Positions 7,998 through 17,106 of a stretch of 64,000 nt of DNA are shown here, piece by piece. The notes below the pieces were generated by a model. It did not search any database. It had not been told where the DNA came from and worked only from the letters and a program-made list of their open reading frames with translations. Position 1 is the first letter of the stretch; every line of letters starts with the position of its first letter. Source of the stretch: Paenalcaligenes sp050487225 (lineage in GTDB: Bacteria; Pseudomonadota; Gammaproteobacteria; Burkholderiales; Burkholderiaceae_B); contig NZ_JBKQGY010000002.1 of NCBI RefSeq assembly GCF_050487225.1, forward strand, positions 685,992 through 749,991, read 5' to 3'. A program made the translations under genes and the position numbers.

Positions 7998-9095
7998 ATG
8001 CGCGCAGACACTAGCCTCGCCGATCTGCGCCGCTACGCCATTGCACGCACCTTATTTACACCCACCACCTTGCCTGCTGCCATCCGGCGGCTAGGCTTTG
8101 TGCAAGCCGATCCCATTCGTGCACCCGCGCGTGCGCAAGACCTGACGCTACGCCACCGCGTCAAAGACTACCGAGCTGGAGACCTAGAACAGCGTTATCC
8201 ACGCCTGTCCATAGACGAAGATTGCTTGGTGAACTACGGCTTTATGCCCCGTGAGCACGTGACTCTGATGCATCCGCGCCAAGCAAAAAAAATCTGGGAT
8301 GCCGATACACAGCGCAAAGCCGACAATGTTTTAGCCTTTGTACGTGAACACGGGGCTACACACCCACGCGATGTGGAGCAACATTTCAAACACGGTCGTG
8401 TCATGAATGGCTGGGGCGGCTCCAGTAATGCCAGTTCGCGCTTGCTAGACGGCTTACATTACCGCGGGCTGTTACGGGTAAAGCAACGCGACAAAGGCAT
8501 ACGCATTTATGAAATGGCCTCATACCCGCCTGCGGACGATACACCTGCAGGCTGTGCCAGACGAGCTGCCGCCTTAATAGAATTAGTGGTACGCAAATAC
8601 GCACCGCTGCCCGCAGCCAGCCTCACTTATTTAGTGCGACTACTCAGCTATGGTGCCCCACATCTGGCAGAACAAACCCAAATCGCCTTAAAACTCGCAC
8701 GCGACAACCTAGCAAGTTGCCGTATTGATGGCATTACCTGGTACTGGCCAGCGGATGAAAACCCATCCTCGCGCCGTCATACTGTGGATAACCAACTGCG
8801 ACTGCTCGCCCCCTTTGACCCCATCGTCTGGGATAGACGCCGATTCAGTCTGCTGTGGAATTGGGCATATAAATTCGAAGCCTATACGCCGCCAGCCCAA
8901 CGCCAACTGGGTTATTACGCATTACCCATGCTCTGGCGTGACCACGTTATAGGTTGGGCTAATGTGTCGGTCAATGCTGGCAAGGTAGAGACCACCTTTG
9001 GTTATGTCGCGGGCGAAGCCCCAACGGATGCTGCCTTTAGGAATGCGCTAGACGAGGAAATCGCGCGTCTAAGACTATTCCTCATTCCACGCTAA
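7998..9095 (+). CDS. YcaQ/AlkX-type DNA glycosylase (HTH_42 winged-helix family)
   Basis: A 365-residue member of the winged-helix HTH_42 family that includes E. coli YcaQ, a glycosylase that unhooks DNA interstrand crosslinks. The stretch LGFVQADPIRAPARAQD contains Q36-A-D38, which fits the catalytic Gln-x-Asp motif of the YcaQ branch (the AlkZ self-resistance branch has Gln-x-Gln). The rest has the YcaQ-like layout, with DEDCLVNYGFMPREH, LDGLHYRGLLRVKQRDKGIRIYEM and a C-terminal part with LLAPFDPIVWDRRRFSLLWNW. The gene starts 3 nt after the IclR stop and is probably co-transcribed with it, though its role has no evident link to the catabolic operon. Confidence 0.83.
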   Translation: MRADTSLADLRRYAIARTLFTPTTLPAAIRRLGFVQADPIRAPARAQDLTLRHRVKDYRAGDLEQRYPRLSIDEDCLVNYGFMPREHVTLMHPRQAKKIWDADTQRKADNVLAFVREHGATHPRDVEQHFKHGRVMNGWGGSSNASSRLLDGLHYRGLLRVKQRDKGIRIYEMASYPPADDTPAGCARRAAALIELVVRKYAPLPAASLTYLVRLLSYGAPHLAEQTQIALKLARDNLASCRIDGITWYWPADENPSSRRHTVDNQLRLLAPFDPIVWDRRRFSLLWNWAYKFEAYTPPAQRQLGYYALPMLWRDHVIGWANVSVNAGKVETTFGYVAGEAPTDAAFRNALDEEIARLRLFLIPR

Positions 9096-9181
9096 TTGAG
9101 AGTGCAGCGACCTATCATGTACTCTACACATGGACTAAGTGTTTGTATGTTCTTTTCTACCGAACGAGGAGGTAAACATCT

Positions 9182-9481
9182 ATGCAACTCTTTAAACGCC
9201 TATTCCACAAATTTCAGTCACGCCCAAGAAAAGAATTTCACGAAATGAGCGACTGGATATTAGCGCTACTGGGAGCAAGTTCATTTCTCATTGCTGGGTA
9301 TTGGGTGCTAGCTGTCTACAAAATTCTACCAACACTCATAGACCTCACCAACCAACATGGGCTGACATGGATCGGAACCGTCATGTTTACAATTATTGGT
9401 GCGCTAGGTGTGAAAATTTGGTTCTTTGGAAACCTAGCGAAACGTTGTAATACCCTCCTTATCGAACGTCATTTTCGCTAG
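9182..9481 (+). CDS. Small membrane protein of unknown function
   Basis: A 99-residue protein not recognised from any family. A strong AGGAGG lies 9 nt upstream of the ATG, which supports translation. The first 25 residues are strongly basic (KRLFHKFQSRPRKEF), then come two predicted membrane spans (about 26-50, ILALLGASSFLIAGYWVLAVY; and 62-82, WIGTVMFTIIGALGVKIWFF) and a short basic tail. An internal ATG at 9245 (MSDWIL) could give a shorter form of 78 residues. A strong terminator follows 50 nt after the stop. It stands alone between convergent neighbours. Confidence 0.6.
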   Translation: MQLFKRLFHKFQSRPRKEFHEMSDWILALLGASSFLIAGYWVLAVYKILPTLIDLTNQHGLTWIGTVMFTIIGALGVKIWFFGNLAKRCNTLLIERHFR

Positions 9482-9531
9482 ACTCCCCTAAAGTCTTTAC
9501 TGCTCTGTTTAATATAAAACCCTATGAGGGC

Positions 9532-9562
9532 AAAAAAGGGGATCAAGTGATCCCCTTTTTTT
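9532..9562. terminator. Bidirectional rho-independent terminator
   Basis: A perfect hairpin GGGGATCA-AG-TGATCCCC is flanked by an A-run on the left and seven T on the right. It terminates the small membrane protein gene (plus) and the three-gene envelope operon (minus), which converge here. Confidence 0.92.
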
Positions 9563-9577
9563 ATTGGTGCCTAGGCC

Positions 9578-10543
9578 TTATGACCGGATTTCTGCATTCA
9601 ATGCAGAGGTCACAGACGGATTAGGTCTACCTACAAACGCACTGGCTATACGCTCAATGGACACGGGTGTTTTAGGGTCCATCGTAATGCGCAACGTGCT
9701 TTTATCGCCGGTGGCAAAACGCACTATCGCTTTACATGCCGCTTCGGGGTCTTGTGTCATCAGAGCAAAGCTCTCTTCACGACACTGAAGCGTCATTTCT
9801 TCCGCCTCTTTTTCAAAGGCTTTTTCACGCTGCGATTTTGCACTGCCCTCGCCTACCTGCACAGGCAGGTTATAGCGCTTGTACAAAGCAATACCACGCT
9901 CCATCATGCCTCTATCTTTGACCTTGATATCCAGCTCTTTAATGCTGATGCGTGACAACATCTGCAGCGGCCCCATAATGCCAAAGCCCATCATGGCATC
10001 GGCGGGTAACTGCCCATTCGCTAAGCTTTGCAATGCCCCAACTTCCGTCATGCTCACCTTGAAATCCAGGTCAGCCATGTCTTTTTGCTCTACCGACAGC
10101 GCAATGTCTGCCTGGTTATCATCAAAACGTACATCTGCTTTCAGCACCACATCCATAGGAGGCAACTCTGCCCGCCCAGAGGCCAAGCCTAAGCTGTTAC
10201 CCATCATGGAGTGTGACTTACCATCAGGCAGTACCAAGCCTTTCACCGACAGGGCAATGCGCTGACGTTTGGCATCTTCAATCACATCGCTAATTTGCAC
10301 TTCCTTGGCTTGCAACTGATCACGCGGCGACATAGTGACGGTCACATCTTTCAAGGTCACTGTACCAAACGGCGAAGCACTAAGATCCGCCCAATGCACT
10401 TGGTCTTGCATGCCCATTGCTGCCAGCTTTTTGTGTAAAGACGCTTCAGCTTTACTGCTGGCGTAGCTAGACGCCCCCCACCACACCACTGCTACCCCTG
10501 CAACGGCGGCAGGGATAATCCACTTCATTTTTTGCTTATCCAT
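9578..10543 (-). CDS. Single-span membrane-anchored protein of unknown function (operon gene 3)
   Basis: A 321-residue protein with one N-terminal membrane anchor (MKWIIPAAVAGVAVVWWGASSYA) and a large, probably periplasmic domain. The domain resembles AsmA-type or DUF945-type all-beta proteins in style (repeated strands such as TVTLKDVTVTMSPRD, ELDIKVKDRGMMERG), but I do not recognise the family. There are two Cys late in the protein (TLQCREES and EAACKAIV), a possible disulfide. The start at 10543 is chosen because AAGGG, overlapping the upstream stop codon, lies 6 nt ahead; an ATG at 10549 has no spacing for a ribosome site. It follows the 720-residue gene within 10 nt. Confidence 0.7.
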   Translation of the reverse strand: MDKQKMKWIIPAAVAGVAVVWWGASSYASSKAEASLHKKLAAMGMQDQVHWADLSASPFGTVTLKDVTVTMSPRDQLQAKEVQISDVIEDAKRQRIALSVKGLVLPDGKSHSMMGNSLGLASGRAELPPMDVVLKADVRFDDNQADIALSVEQKDMADLDFKVSMTEVGALQSLANGQLPADAMMGFGIMGPLQMLSRISIKELDIKVKDRGMMERGIALYKRYNLPVQVGEGSAKSQREKAFEKEAEEMTLQCREESFALMTQDPEAACKAIVRFATGDKSTLRITMDPKTPVSIERIASAFVGRPNPSVTSALNAEIRS

Positions 10544-10552
10544 TGTCATCCC

Positions 10553-12715
10553 TTACCAAAAAAGGCCGCCACCGTCGGGCGCACTGTCTATCACGGCTTG
10601 TGCTGCTTCTGGAGTCCAGTCAGGATTACCCAATTGCATACGTATCACCGCTAGTGGTTCCAGCAACTCAGCACAACCTTCTTTCTCGCACTGTTGAACG
10701 GGTGTTGAACCCAACTGCACCATCGTCATCGGTAAGTCGTCACCATCCAAAATACCGGCATCCAAAGAACGTGTACCCTTAACCCAGTACCACCCCTTCT
10801 TCAGATCAGACTGCCCAACGAGGCGCATGGGGTACGGCCAATCTACGGTCGCATCATCCTTTTTAGAACCATCGACGCGCACAATACGGGCGAAGTCATC
10901 CGATTGCCCCGCCACCAAACGTGCATAAGCGTGTGCACCTGAAGCAGCTCGGTACTGTATGTCTTCTTCCAACATAGGCAGCAATGCTTCCTTGCCCTCA
11001 GCCTCTACACGCTCTTGCAAACGCTGATAATGGCTCAGGTTATTGCGCTCTATACGGGCTTGCTGACGCAACTGATTCTGGCGTTCACGCTCTATACGTT
11101 CTTCCTCGTAACGCTTCTGCTCAGCAGCGCGCGCTTCTCGTTGGAACAAATAGTTTTGTGCATGCTGCAAGTTGTACTGCCAATCACCTTGAGGCTGGCC
11201 AGTACGGTAGTTATAGCGACGCGATGCACTCACGCTGTACAACAACTCTGCGGCATTGTTATTCCATATCCCTTGTGGCATATCGCTAAACACCAAGCGC
11301 ACGTCCGTTGCATTCGGCATAACCAACGCTAAACGGTCCAACGCTTTGTCTACTTCTTGGCGAATTTGTACTGCCTGACGGAAGGATTCTGTTTTGGGTG
11401 TGAGCACAGCCACTTCTGGCCCAATTTGCCACGCACCAATACCCCCTCGGAATTGGCCCAATGAGGCTTTCAACAAGTAATGGCTACCCGTATCGGCATC
11501 ACTCGCAACACCAAACCAACCCGTATTATTGCCGTTAAATGCCACCAAATCTGCTGGCTTCAGCCCTTGTACTGGCTTATTAAAAATCAAACCGTTGCTG
11601 AACCACAGGTCGCCCGTGCGCATGATCTGTGCGCCGTCCGAGCGTTCTAGCGTCAATCTGCCTTTGCCTTGTGCATAACCTTCAGCATTGCAGCTCACGC
11701 CCTCTGTTACCAGATTCAAATACGCCGCATCTGTACCCAAATCAAACTGGGATACCAGTTTGCAACCATTCTGGTCTTTTAAGGTACTCAAGAAAGCAGA
11801 CAACTCAGTACGCTGCGCTGCCGTAGGCACTTCCCAATCGCCCACTGCAAACTCAGCCAAACCCACTGTTGGGGTGACTACCGCTTCTGTTGCTACGGTG
11901 GTGTCTGCGACTGTGTCAGGCTCTGTTTTTTCAACAGGTGCCGCTGTAGCAGCTGCCTCAGGTCTAGCTTCTGCAGCCTTAGCAGGCGTAGCGGCGGCCT
12001 TGTCTTTGTTGATCTCTACAGGCTCAGACTCAACAATCGCAGGTTTTACCTCAGGTTGAATCTCGGGCGCAGCAGGAGTTGCCGCTTCCGGTGTAGGTTC
12101 TGTTGCGCTGGTCGCTACTGGCGCAGCCTCCGGTGTAGTGTCAGCAGCAGTGGATGCTGCTTCGGGCTTAGCCCCGTCTGCCGCTACTTTGGGTGCTGCG
12201 ACAGTAGGAGTGGCAGGCGCATCAACCACAGCGGTAGTATCCGATGTAGACGTACTGTCTTCTACCGCTTCGGTAGGTGCCGCCGTAGTTGACTCAGGAG
12301 TTTCTGTCGCCTCAGGTTCAGCCGCCTGTACTACTGGCGCTTCAGGCGCTTCTGCCGTTTGTAGCAGCAACGCCCAACCCGTAGCGCCTTGGCTGATACC
12401 ATCCGCTACTTGTGTGCCTTGGTTATTGATTGCACGCCACGTCGCACTTTGCGCCTGAGGACATTGCTGGGCAAATAGCGCCCCCAGTTTAGGCAGCAAA
12501 CGCCCCAATGCTTCGGTATCGCCCGATGCGCCGTACACCGCTCTCAATGCCAGTTCTGGTTTGCACCAGTTATCGGCCGACGCATTCTCTACAAAGATCT
12601 CAATATCTTCAGCTTTGGAATACGCCAAACGGAAATCTTCAGCAGCTGCGCTAGACGCATACAGCCCCGCCCCCACTGCCACGATAGCAGCACTCATCAA
12701 TCGTTGTTTGAACAT
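10553..12715 (-). CDS. Exported Ala/Pro/Glu-linker protein with coiled coil, unknown function (operon gene 2)
   Basis: A 720-residue exported protein from the ATG at 12715 (AGGA 6 nt upstream). It has a signal peptide (RLMSAAIVAVGAGLYASSAAA), a small N-terminal domain with two Cys (DNWCKPELALRAVYG, FAQQCPQ), then a low-complexity linker of about 180 residues rich in Ala, Pro, Glu, Thr and Val (nt about 11850-12360). A folded domain with two Cys (NGCKLVSQFDLG, GVSCNAEGYAQG) follows, then a charged coiled coil (nt about 11010-11160; REARAAEQKRYEEERIERER) and a C-terminal domain with a Cys pair (QQCEKEGCAEL). I do not recognise the family. The stop/start gaps to both neighbours are only a few nt, so the three genes form one operon. 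Confidence 0.75.
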   Translation of the reverse strand: MFKQRLMSAAIVAVGAGLYASSAAAEDFRLAYSKAEDIEIFVENASADNWCKPELALRAVYGASGDTEALGRLLPKLGALFAQQCPQAQSATWRAINNQGTQVADGISQGATGWALLLQTAEAPEAPVVQAAEPEATETPESTTAAPTEAVEDSTSTSDTTAVVDAPATPTVAAPKVAADGAKPEAASTAADTTPEAAPVATSATEPTPEAATPAAPEIQPEVKPAIVESEPVEINKDKAAATPAKAAEARPEAAATAAPVEKTEPDTVADTTVATEAVVTPTVGLAEFAVGDWEVPTAAQRTELSAFLSTLKDQNGCKLVSQFDLGTDAAYLNLVTEGVSCNAEGYAQGKGRLTLERSDGAQIMRTGDLWFSNGLIFNKPVQGLKPADLVAFNGNNTGWFGVASDADTGSHYLLKASLGQFRGGIGAWQIGPEVAVLTPKTESFRQAVQIRQEVDKALDRLALVMPNATDVRLVFSDMPQGIWNNNAAELLYSVSASRRYNYRTGQPQGDWQYNLQHAQNYLFQREARAAEQKRYEEERIERERQNQLRQQARIERNNLSHYQRLQERVEAEGKEALLPMLEEDIQYRAASGAHAYARLVAGQSDDFARIVRVDGSKKDDATVDWPYPMRLVGQSDLKKGWYWVKGTRSLDAGILDGDDLPMTMVQLGSTPVQQCEKEGCAELLEPLAVIRMQLGNPDWTPEAAQAVIDSAPDGGGLFW

Positions 12716-12717
12716 GA

Positions 12718-13560
12718 TTATCCTATTTGCCAAGCGCCATCAACAGACTGACACGCATCCACCGTTTTGCTTTCCGTACCCTTCTCGGTTTTCAGCTCGT
12801 AGTTCATGGTGCGACATGTAGTTTGTACCGCTACTGTTTCCGTCACTGGACTAGCAGGCTCAAACGTATCCAGATCAAAGCCTTGCTGCCCTGCTTGCGC
12901 CACGGTAATGCTGTCTAAGTCAGTGGCTTGATCGGCTTTGGCTACCGTCACAGGAGCCGTCAACGGCGCATGCACATAGCCCACCAATACACCTTTACGG
13001 CCCACGGCAATCCAGTTATTCGGGGTTTTACCCAAAGCGGTAAAGGTTTGACCTGCTTGGAAACCACCCACTTTGTCTGCTTTCGTATCAGGTGCTGCGC
13101 GCAAGTTCACCGAACGCAAGGCGTGGTAAGACTGGTTCAACACGGCCAGATTCTCGGCTTTAGCAATCACTGGCGCGCGTTTCACCTGCGCTTCTTGCGT
13201 CACGGTTGTACTCGCTACAGGACGAATCATCGCCGATGCACCACTGTGATCGGATTCCCAATTGACGGCTCTACCCGTTTCTAGCGACTGCTGCGTACTG
13301 GCCGCCAAGGCCTCGCGATCGCGCTCATCAAGGTTGTCACCAATCCAGTTACCGAGTGCGCCACCGGCCAACGCACCCAAAATAATAGCGATGGTGCGCC
13401 CGCTACCACCGCCTATCTGACTACCTACTAATGCACCACCTACAGTACCAATCACTGTGCCCCAAGTTTGCTTACTGCCCCACTCGCCCATGTTGGCGCA
13501 ACCCGATACGCCCAACGCACCAATTAGCGTTGCGACGACCAGCTTTTTGGATAAAGCCAT
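12718..13560 (-). CDS. Glycine-zipper and SH3-like lipoprotein (operon gene 1)
   Basis: A 280-residue outer-membrane-type lipoprotein. The signal peptide ends in a lipobox-like GVSGC at about residue 21. Next is a glycine-zipper segment (TVIGTVGGALVGSQIGGGSGRT and IILGALAGGALGNWIG, residues about 35-74) followed by NLDERDREALAAS, as in the RT0821/Lpp0805 surface-antigen family. A bacterial SH3-like domain covers about residues 140-210 (LRSVNLRAAPDTKADKVGGFQ, NNWIAVGRKGVLVGYVHA). The C-terminal part has a Cys pair (TTCRTMNYE and VDACQSVDG). It is the first gene of the operon and probably anchors the complex to the outer membrane or cell wall. Confidence 0.82.
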   Translation of the reverse strand: MALSKKLVVATLIGALGVSGCANMGEWGSKQTWGTVIGTVGGALVGSQIGGGSGRTIAIILGALAGGALGNWIGDNLDERDREALAASTQQSLETGRAVNWESDHSGASAMIRPVASTTVTQEAQVKRAPVIAKAENLAVLNQSYHALRSVNLRAAPDTKADKVGGFQAGQTFTALGKTPNNWIAVGRKGVLVGYVHAPLTAPVTVAKADQATDLDSITVAQAGQQGFDLDTFEPASPVTETVAVQTTCRTMNYELKTEKGTESKTVDACQSVDGAWQIG

Positions 13561-13634
13561 GATTCTCTTCCGCCCTGAATAGTCGTATTTTTAGCCACTA
13601 AAGACCAAAATTCTACCATGTGCAGAATGGCGGT

Positions 13635-14333
13635 TCACTTTCCTATGAACCTAAGGCCTACACCGGGCTCCGTCATAATGTAGCGGGGATTCGCGGCTTC
13701 ATCGCCCAATTTGTGCCTCAGCTTTCCTACTAGTATGCGCAAATAGTGGGCATCTTCTTCATGAGTAGGCCCCCACAGTTCTTTGAGTATTTGCGTTTGC
13801 GCAATCAATCTACCAGCCTGTTCTACCAGTAAAACCAATAGCGCAAACTCTTTACGCGTGAGCGGCACCACGTCCCCACGTAGCTGAACCTCGCGCTGGC
13901 TCACATCAATATATAAGTTGCCATCGTCATAAATAGGCCCTGTAGGACTGCGTATCTCTGCTACACGCAAAAAAGCACGTATACGGGCCATGAGTTCTTC
14001 AATGCCAAAGGGTTTGGTCACATAATCATTGGCACCAGCATCCAATAAAGCGACCTTTTCTGTCTCATCAGAGCGCACTGTCAAAATGATTACCGGAACG
14101 CGTGACCATTGGCGTAGCTCACGCAGCACCTCTTGCCCATCTTTATCGGGTAGGCCTAAATCCAGCACCACGATGTCAGCACCCTTACCAGCCAATAGAC
14201 TTAAGCCTTCATGACCATTTTCAGCCAGCAGTGTTGCATAGCCCTGTGACCGCAAGCTGATATCAATGAGCTTGCGTATATGCGGCTCGTCATCAATGAT
14301 CAGCACGCGTGCAGCAGGCGCAGAATCCAACAT
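13635..14333 (-). CDS. kdpE: KdpE response regulator
   Basis: An OmpR-family response regulator of about 232 residues that activates the kdp operon under potassium limitation. The receiver domain shows the acidic pair DDE near the start, the phospho-acceptor Asp in VVLDLGLPDKDG and Lys in YVTKPFG. The C-terminal winged helix has VPLTRKEFALLVLLV and HYLRILVGKLRHKL. The start is placed at ATG 14333, 9 nt after a GAGG site and just after the kdpD stop; an in-frame ATG at 14354 inside kdpD lacks a site. The partner kinase is the adjacent upstream gene. Confidence 0.93.
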   Translation of the reverse strand: MLDSAPAARVLIIDDEPHIRKLIDISLRSQGYATLLAENGHEGLSLLAGKGADIVVLDLGLPDKDGQEVLRELRQWSRVPVIILTVRSDETEKVALLDAGANDYVTKPFGIEELMARIRAFLRVAEIRSPTGPIYDDGNLYIDVSQREVQLRGDVVPLTRKEFALLVLLVEQAGRLIAQTQILKELWGPTHEEDAHYLRILVGKLRHKLGDEAANPRYIMTEPGVGLRFIGK

Positions 14334-14334
14334 A

Positions 14335-17049
14335 TTAGTCATCCTCAAATTCATGGCTAGGGGGTTGTTCGCCGACTGGCAAGCTTAAACGTATGCATGT
14401 GCCCCGCCCGTTTGGCCCTAACAATGCTTCTACTTTACCCATGTGCGCACCCACGATGCCCTGCACAATGGTCAACCCCAGCCCTGTACCTTGTTGCCCT
14501 CTGTCGCCCCGCTCTACGCTGTAAAACATATCGAAGATGCGACTACGCTCATCCTCTGGAATACCGGGGCCTTGATCAGCAACATCAATCTGTACGGTCT
14601 TATCATCCACCAGCGCAACACTCAGCGTAATGGGCACAGCTTCGGGGGAGAATTTTGCGGCATTCTCCATCACATTAAAGATTGCCTGCTCGATTAACGC
14701 CGGATGTACGTGTATAAAACCCACGCCAGCAGCAATATTCGTGCTCACCAGCACCTTAGGTTCGTAACGCTGTAATCGGCGTACGGCAGAGCCCACTAAC
14801 TCATCAACACCTATCCAGTCTCGGCTGAGTGACAAGCCATGCTGCCCCAATCGCGTCATATCCAACAAGTTTTGAATATAGCGGTCTAAACGCTCCCCTT
14901 CTACGCTGATGGTTTCCAGCAAACTGCTACGGTCTGCTGCACTCATGTCTTTGCCATAGCGGGTCAGACTGTCCGCCGCACCAATCATGGAAGACAATGG
15001 TGAACGTAAATCATGAGACACGCTGGACAGTAAGGCGGATCGTAAGCGCTCTGTTTCACTGGTGACTCTTGCCACTTCAAGCTCTGACACTAGCCTTGTA
15101 CGCAGTGCTGCTTGCGCAATATCGTCTGCCATACTTTCCGCTAAGCGTCGCTGCTCAAACGACAAGCGTTCCATCTCGGCAGGAAACTTCAGTGCGATCA
15201 CCCCTACATTTAGCTCACTAGAACGTATAGGCAAAAACCACCAGGCAGATTGCGTCAACGTATCGGTGTACCGTCCACTGGCTTGGCCGTGTTGCTGCGT
15301 CCAGTCTGCCGCCATCATGTCTTTCTCGGACAACTGCCCCACCAGCGTTTTAGGACCATGCTCTGTCTGAATACGCATCCACGCTTGCACATGTAGCGAG
15401 GTTTGCAACACCGACGTGCCTGCCGCAATCACCTGCCCCAGATCAGCCGCTTTAGCCAGCTTACGCCCTAAGCTTTGCATTGCCGTTGCATGTGCATTCG
15501 CCGCGCGCAGCGCCATGACCTGCATCCGCAATCGTGATGCCAACCGCCCTGCAATCAGCGCTGCGGCTAGGAACAGCAGTACCGACACCAACCCACGATG
15601 CGCACTAATCAGCAGGGTGTAACGCGGCTCAATAAAAAAGAAGTTATACGCAACAAAACACAGTACAGCGGTAATCACCGAGGACGTCATGCGTGCGCGC
15701 GAAGCGACCAGCATCACCGCCACCAGAAAGACCATGGAGAGATCTTGCAAGCCCAAGACACGTTCTGCCACGGCAGCCGTGACAATCGCCCCCACGCTAG
15801 CTAACAGAATCAGCCCCAGTTCTTGCTTGGGAAACTCCGCTTGGCTCAAATCTGACCACTGTGATTCTCGTTGCGACACTAGCGGCGTACTCACGATGGT
15901 CAGTTCGTAATGCGCACCACGCAGCAACAATTGCTGCGTTAACGTGCGATTAAACATACGTGCAATAGGTCGCTCGCGGGTACGCCCAATCACTATAGAT
16001 TTCACGCCGCGTGTGGCGGCCATATCCAATAACGCCTGCGTCACATCGGTGTTGTGCAGTACCTCGGCTTCACCACCCAAGCTACGCGCTAAGGCAAAGG
16101 CTTTATCGATTTCTAGTAGCCGCTGCCGCTCTATGTGCATACGTTTACTAAACATAGACGCCATACGCGCATGAGTTGTAGACGCATCTGCCGAACGTCC
16201 GGTTTCCACTGTCACCACTGCCCACGGTACCCCGCGACGCTCAGCAATTCGTGCTCCGGCCCTAACCAAATACTCCGATTGCCCGCGACCATCAATAGCA
16301 ATCAACACTTGGCATTGGATAGAAACGCCCTCTAAACCTCGGGCTGCCCTTTTCTCTCTCAGGTCGGCATCCACATACTCAGCAACGGTTTGCATCGCCA
16401 GCTCTCGCAATGCAGTCAGGTTGGCTGGGGAGAAAAAGGCTTGTAATGCCTGTGCCGCTTGCTCAGGCAAATACACTTTGCCCTGATTCAACCGTTCAAT
16501 AAGTTCTTGAGCCGGCAAATCGATGAGCCGTATGTCACGCAGCCTATCAAATACGGCATCGGGCACGGTTTCACTCACACGTATACCGGTGATTTGATGC
16601 ACCACATCATTCACACTTTCCAAGTGCTGAATATTCACCGTGGTGTATACATCAATGCCCGCATCCAGCAGCTCCACTACATCCTGCCACCGTCTTTCGT
16701 GGCGACTACCGGGTACGTTCCGATGGGCCAGTTCATCCACCAGAACAATGGCGGGCTTACGGCTGAGAATCCCGTCTAGGTCCATCTCTTCTAGCTGTCG
16801 CCCTTGGTATTCCACTGTCTTACGTGGCAATAAAGGCAGCCCTTCGGTCATCGCTTGAGTCTCGCTACGCCCATGTGTCTCGACAATGCCTATGGTCACA
16901 TCCACACCTTGTCGGTGCAGTTCATGCGCACGCAACAACATGGCATAGGTTTTACCCACACCAGGCGCCGCCCCCAAAAAGACGGTTAAGCGCCCGGCAT
17001 GCTGCCGTTGAAGCTCTCCTAGAATGGCATCTGCCTGTTCTGTTCCCAT
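14335..17049 (-). CDS. kdpD: KdpD sensor histidine kinase
   Basis: A 904-residue potassium/turgor sensor kinase, normal size for the family. Domains in order: the KdpD N-terminal domain with Walker A GAAPGVGKT (about 27-35), a universal-stress-protein-like domain (VKSIVIGRTRER), four clustered membrane spans (LILLASVGAIVTAAVAERVLG to LLFLAAALIAGRLAS), a GAF-like region, and a kinase core with the phospho-His in SSVSHDLRSPLSS and ATPase boxes NVMENAAKFS, DQGPGIP and GTGLGLTI. The ATG at 17049 is preferred over a GTG at 17067. It is transcribed after kdpC with a 57-nt gap and overlaps no other gene except at the kdpE junction. Confidence 0.95.
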   Translation of the reverse strand: MGTEQADAILGELQRQHAGRLTVFLGAAPGVGKTYAMLLRAHELHRQGVDVTIGIVETHGRSETQAMTEGLPLLPRKTVEYQGRQLEEMDLDGILSRKPAIVLVDELAHRNVPGSRHERRWQDVVELLDAGIDVYTTVNIQHLESVNDVVHQITGIRVSETVPDAVFDRLRDIRLIDLPAQELIERLNQGKVYLPEQAAQALQAFFSPANLTALRELAMQTVAEYVDADLREKRAARGLEGVSIQCQVLIAIDGRGQSEYLVRAGARIAERRGVPWAVVTVETGRSADASTTHARMASMFSKRMHIERQRLLEIDKAFALARSLGGEAEVLHNTDVTQALLDMAATRGVKSIVIGRTRERPIARMFNRTLTQQLLLRGAHYELTIVSTPLVSQRESQWSDLSQAEFPKQELGLILLASVGAIVTAAVAERVLGLQDLSMVFLVAVMLVASRARMTSSVITAVLCFVAYNFFFIEPRYTLLISAHRGLVSVLLFLAAALIAGRLASRLRMQVMALRAANAHATAMQSLGRKLAKAADLGQVIAAGTSVLQTSLHVQAWMRIQTEHGPKTLVGQLSEKDMMAADWTQQHGQASGRYTDTLTQSAWWFLPIRSSELNVGVIALKFPAEMERLSFEQRRLAESMADDIAQAALRTRLVSELEVARVTSETERLRSALLSSVSHDLRSPLSSMIGAADSLTRYGKDMSAADRSSLLETISVEGERLDRYIQNLLDMTRLGQHGLSLSRDWIGVDELVGSAVRRLQRYEPKVLVSTNIAAGVGFIHVHPALIEQAIFNVMENAAKFSPEAVPITLSVALVDDKTVQIDVADQGPGIPEDERSRIFDMFYSVERGDRGQQGTGLGLTIVQGIVGAHMGKVEALLGPNGRGTCIRLSLPVGEQPPSHEFEDD

Positions 17050-17106
17050 AACAAGGCTAATCCTCACAATACGACGTTTGAAATACGGACTTTTAGGTTG
17101 TCAGCA

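Noticed and set aside
11830..12360. TonB-like Pro/Glu linker suggesting a TonB homologue
   Set aside because: The C-terminal domain has no TonB fold signature and the N-terminus is a cleaved signal rather than a TonB anchor; only the linker style is similar.
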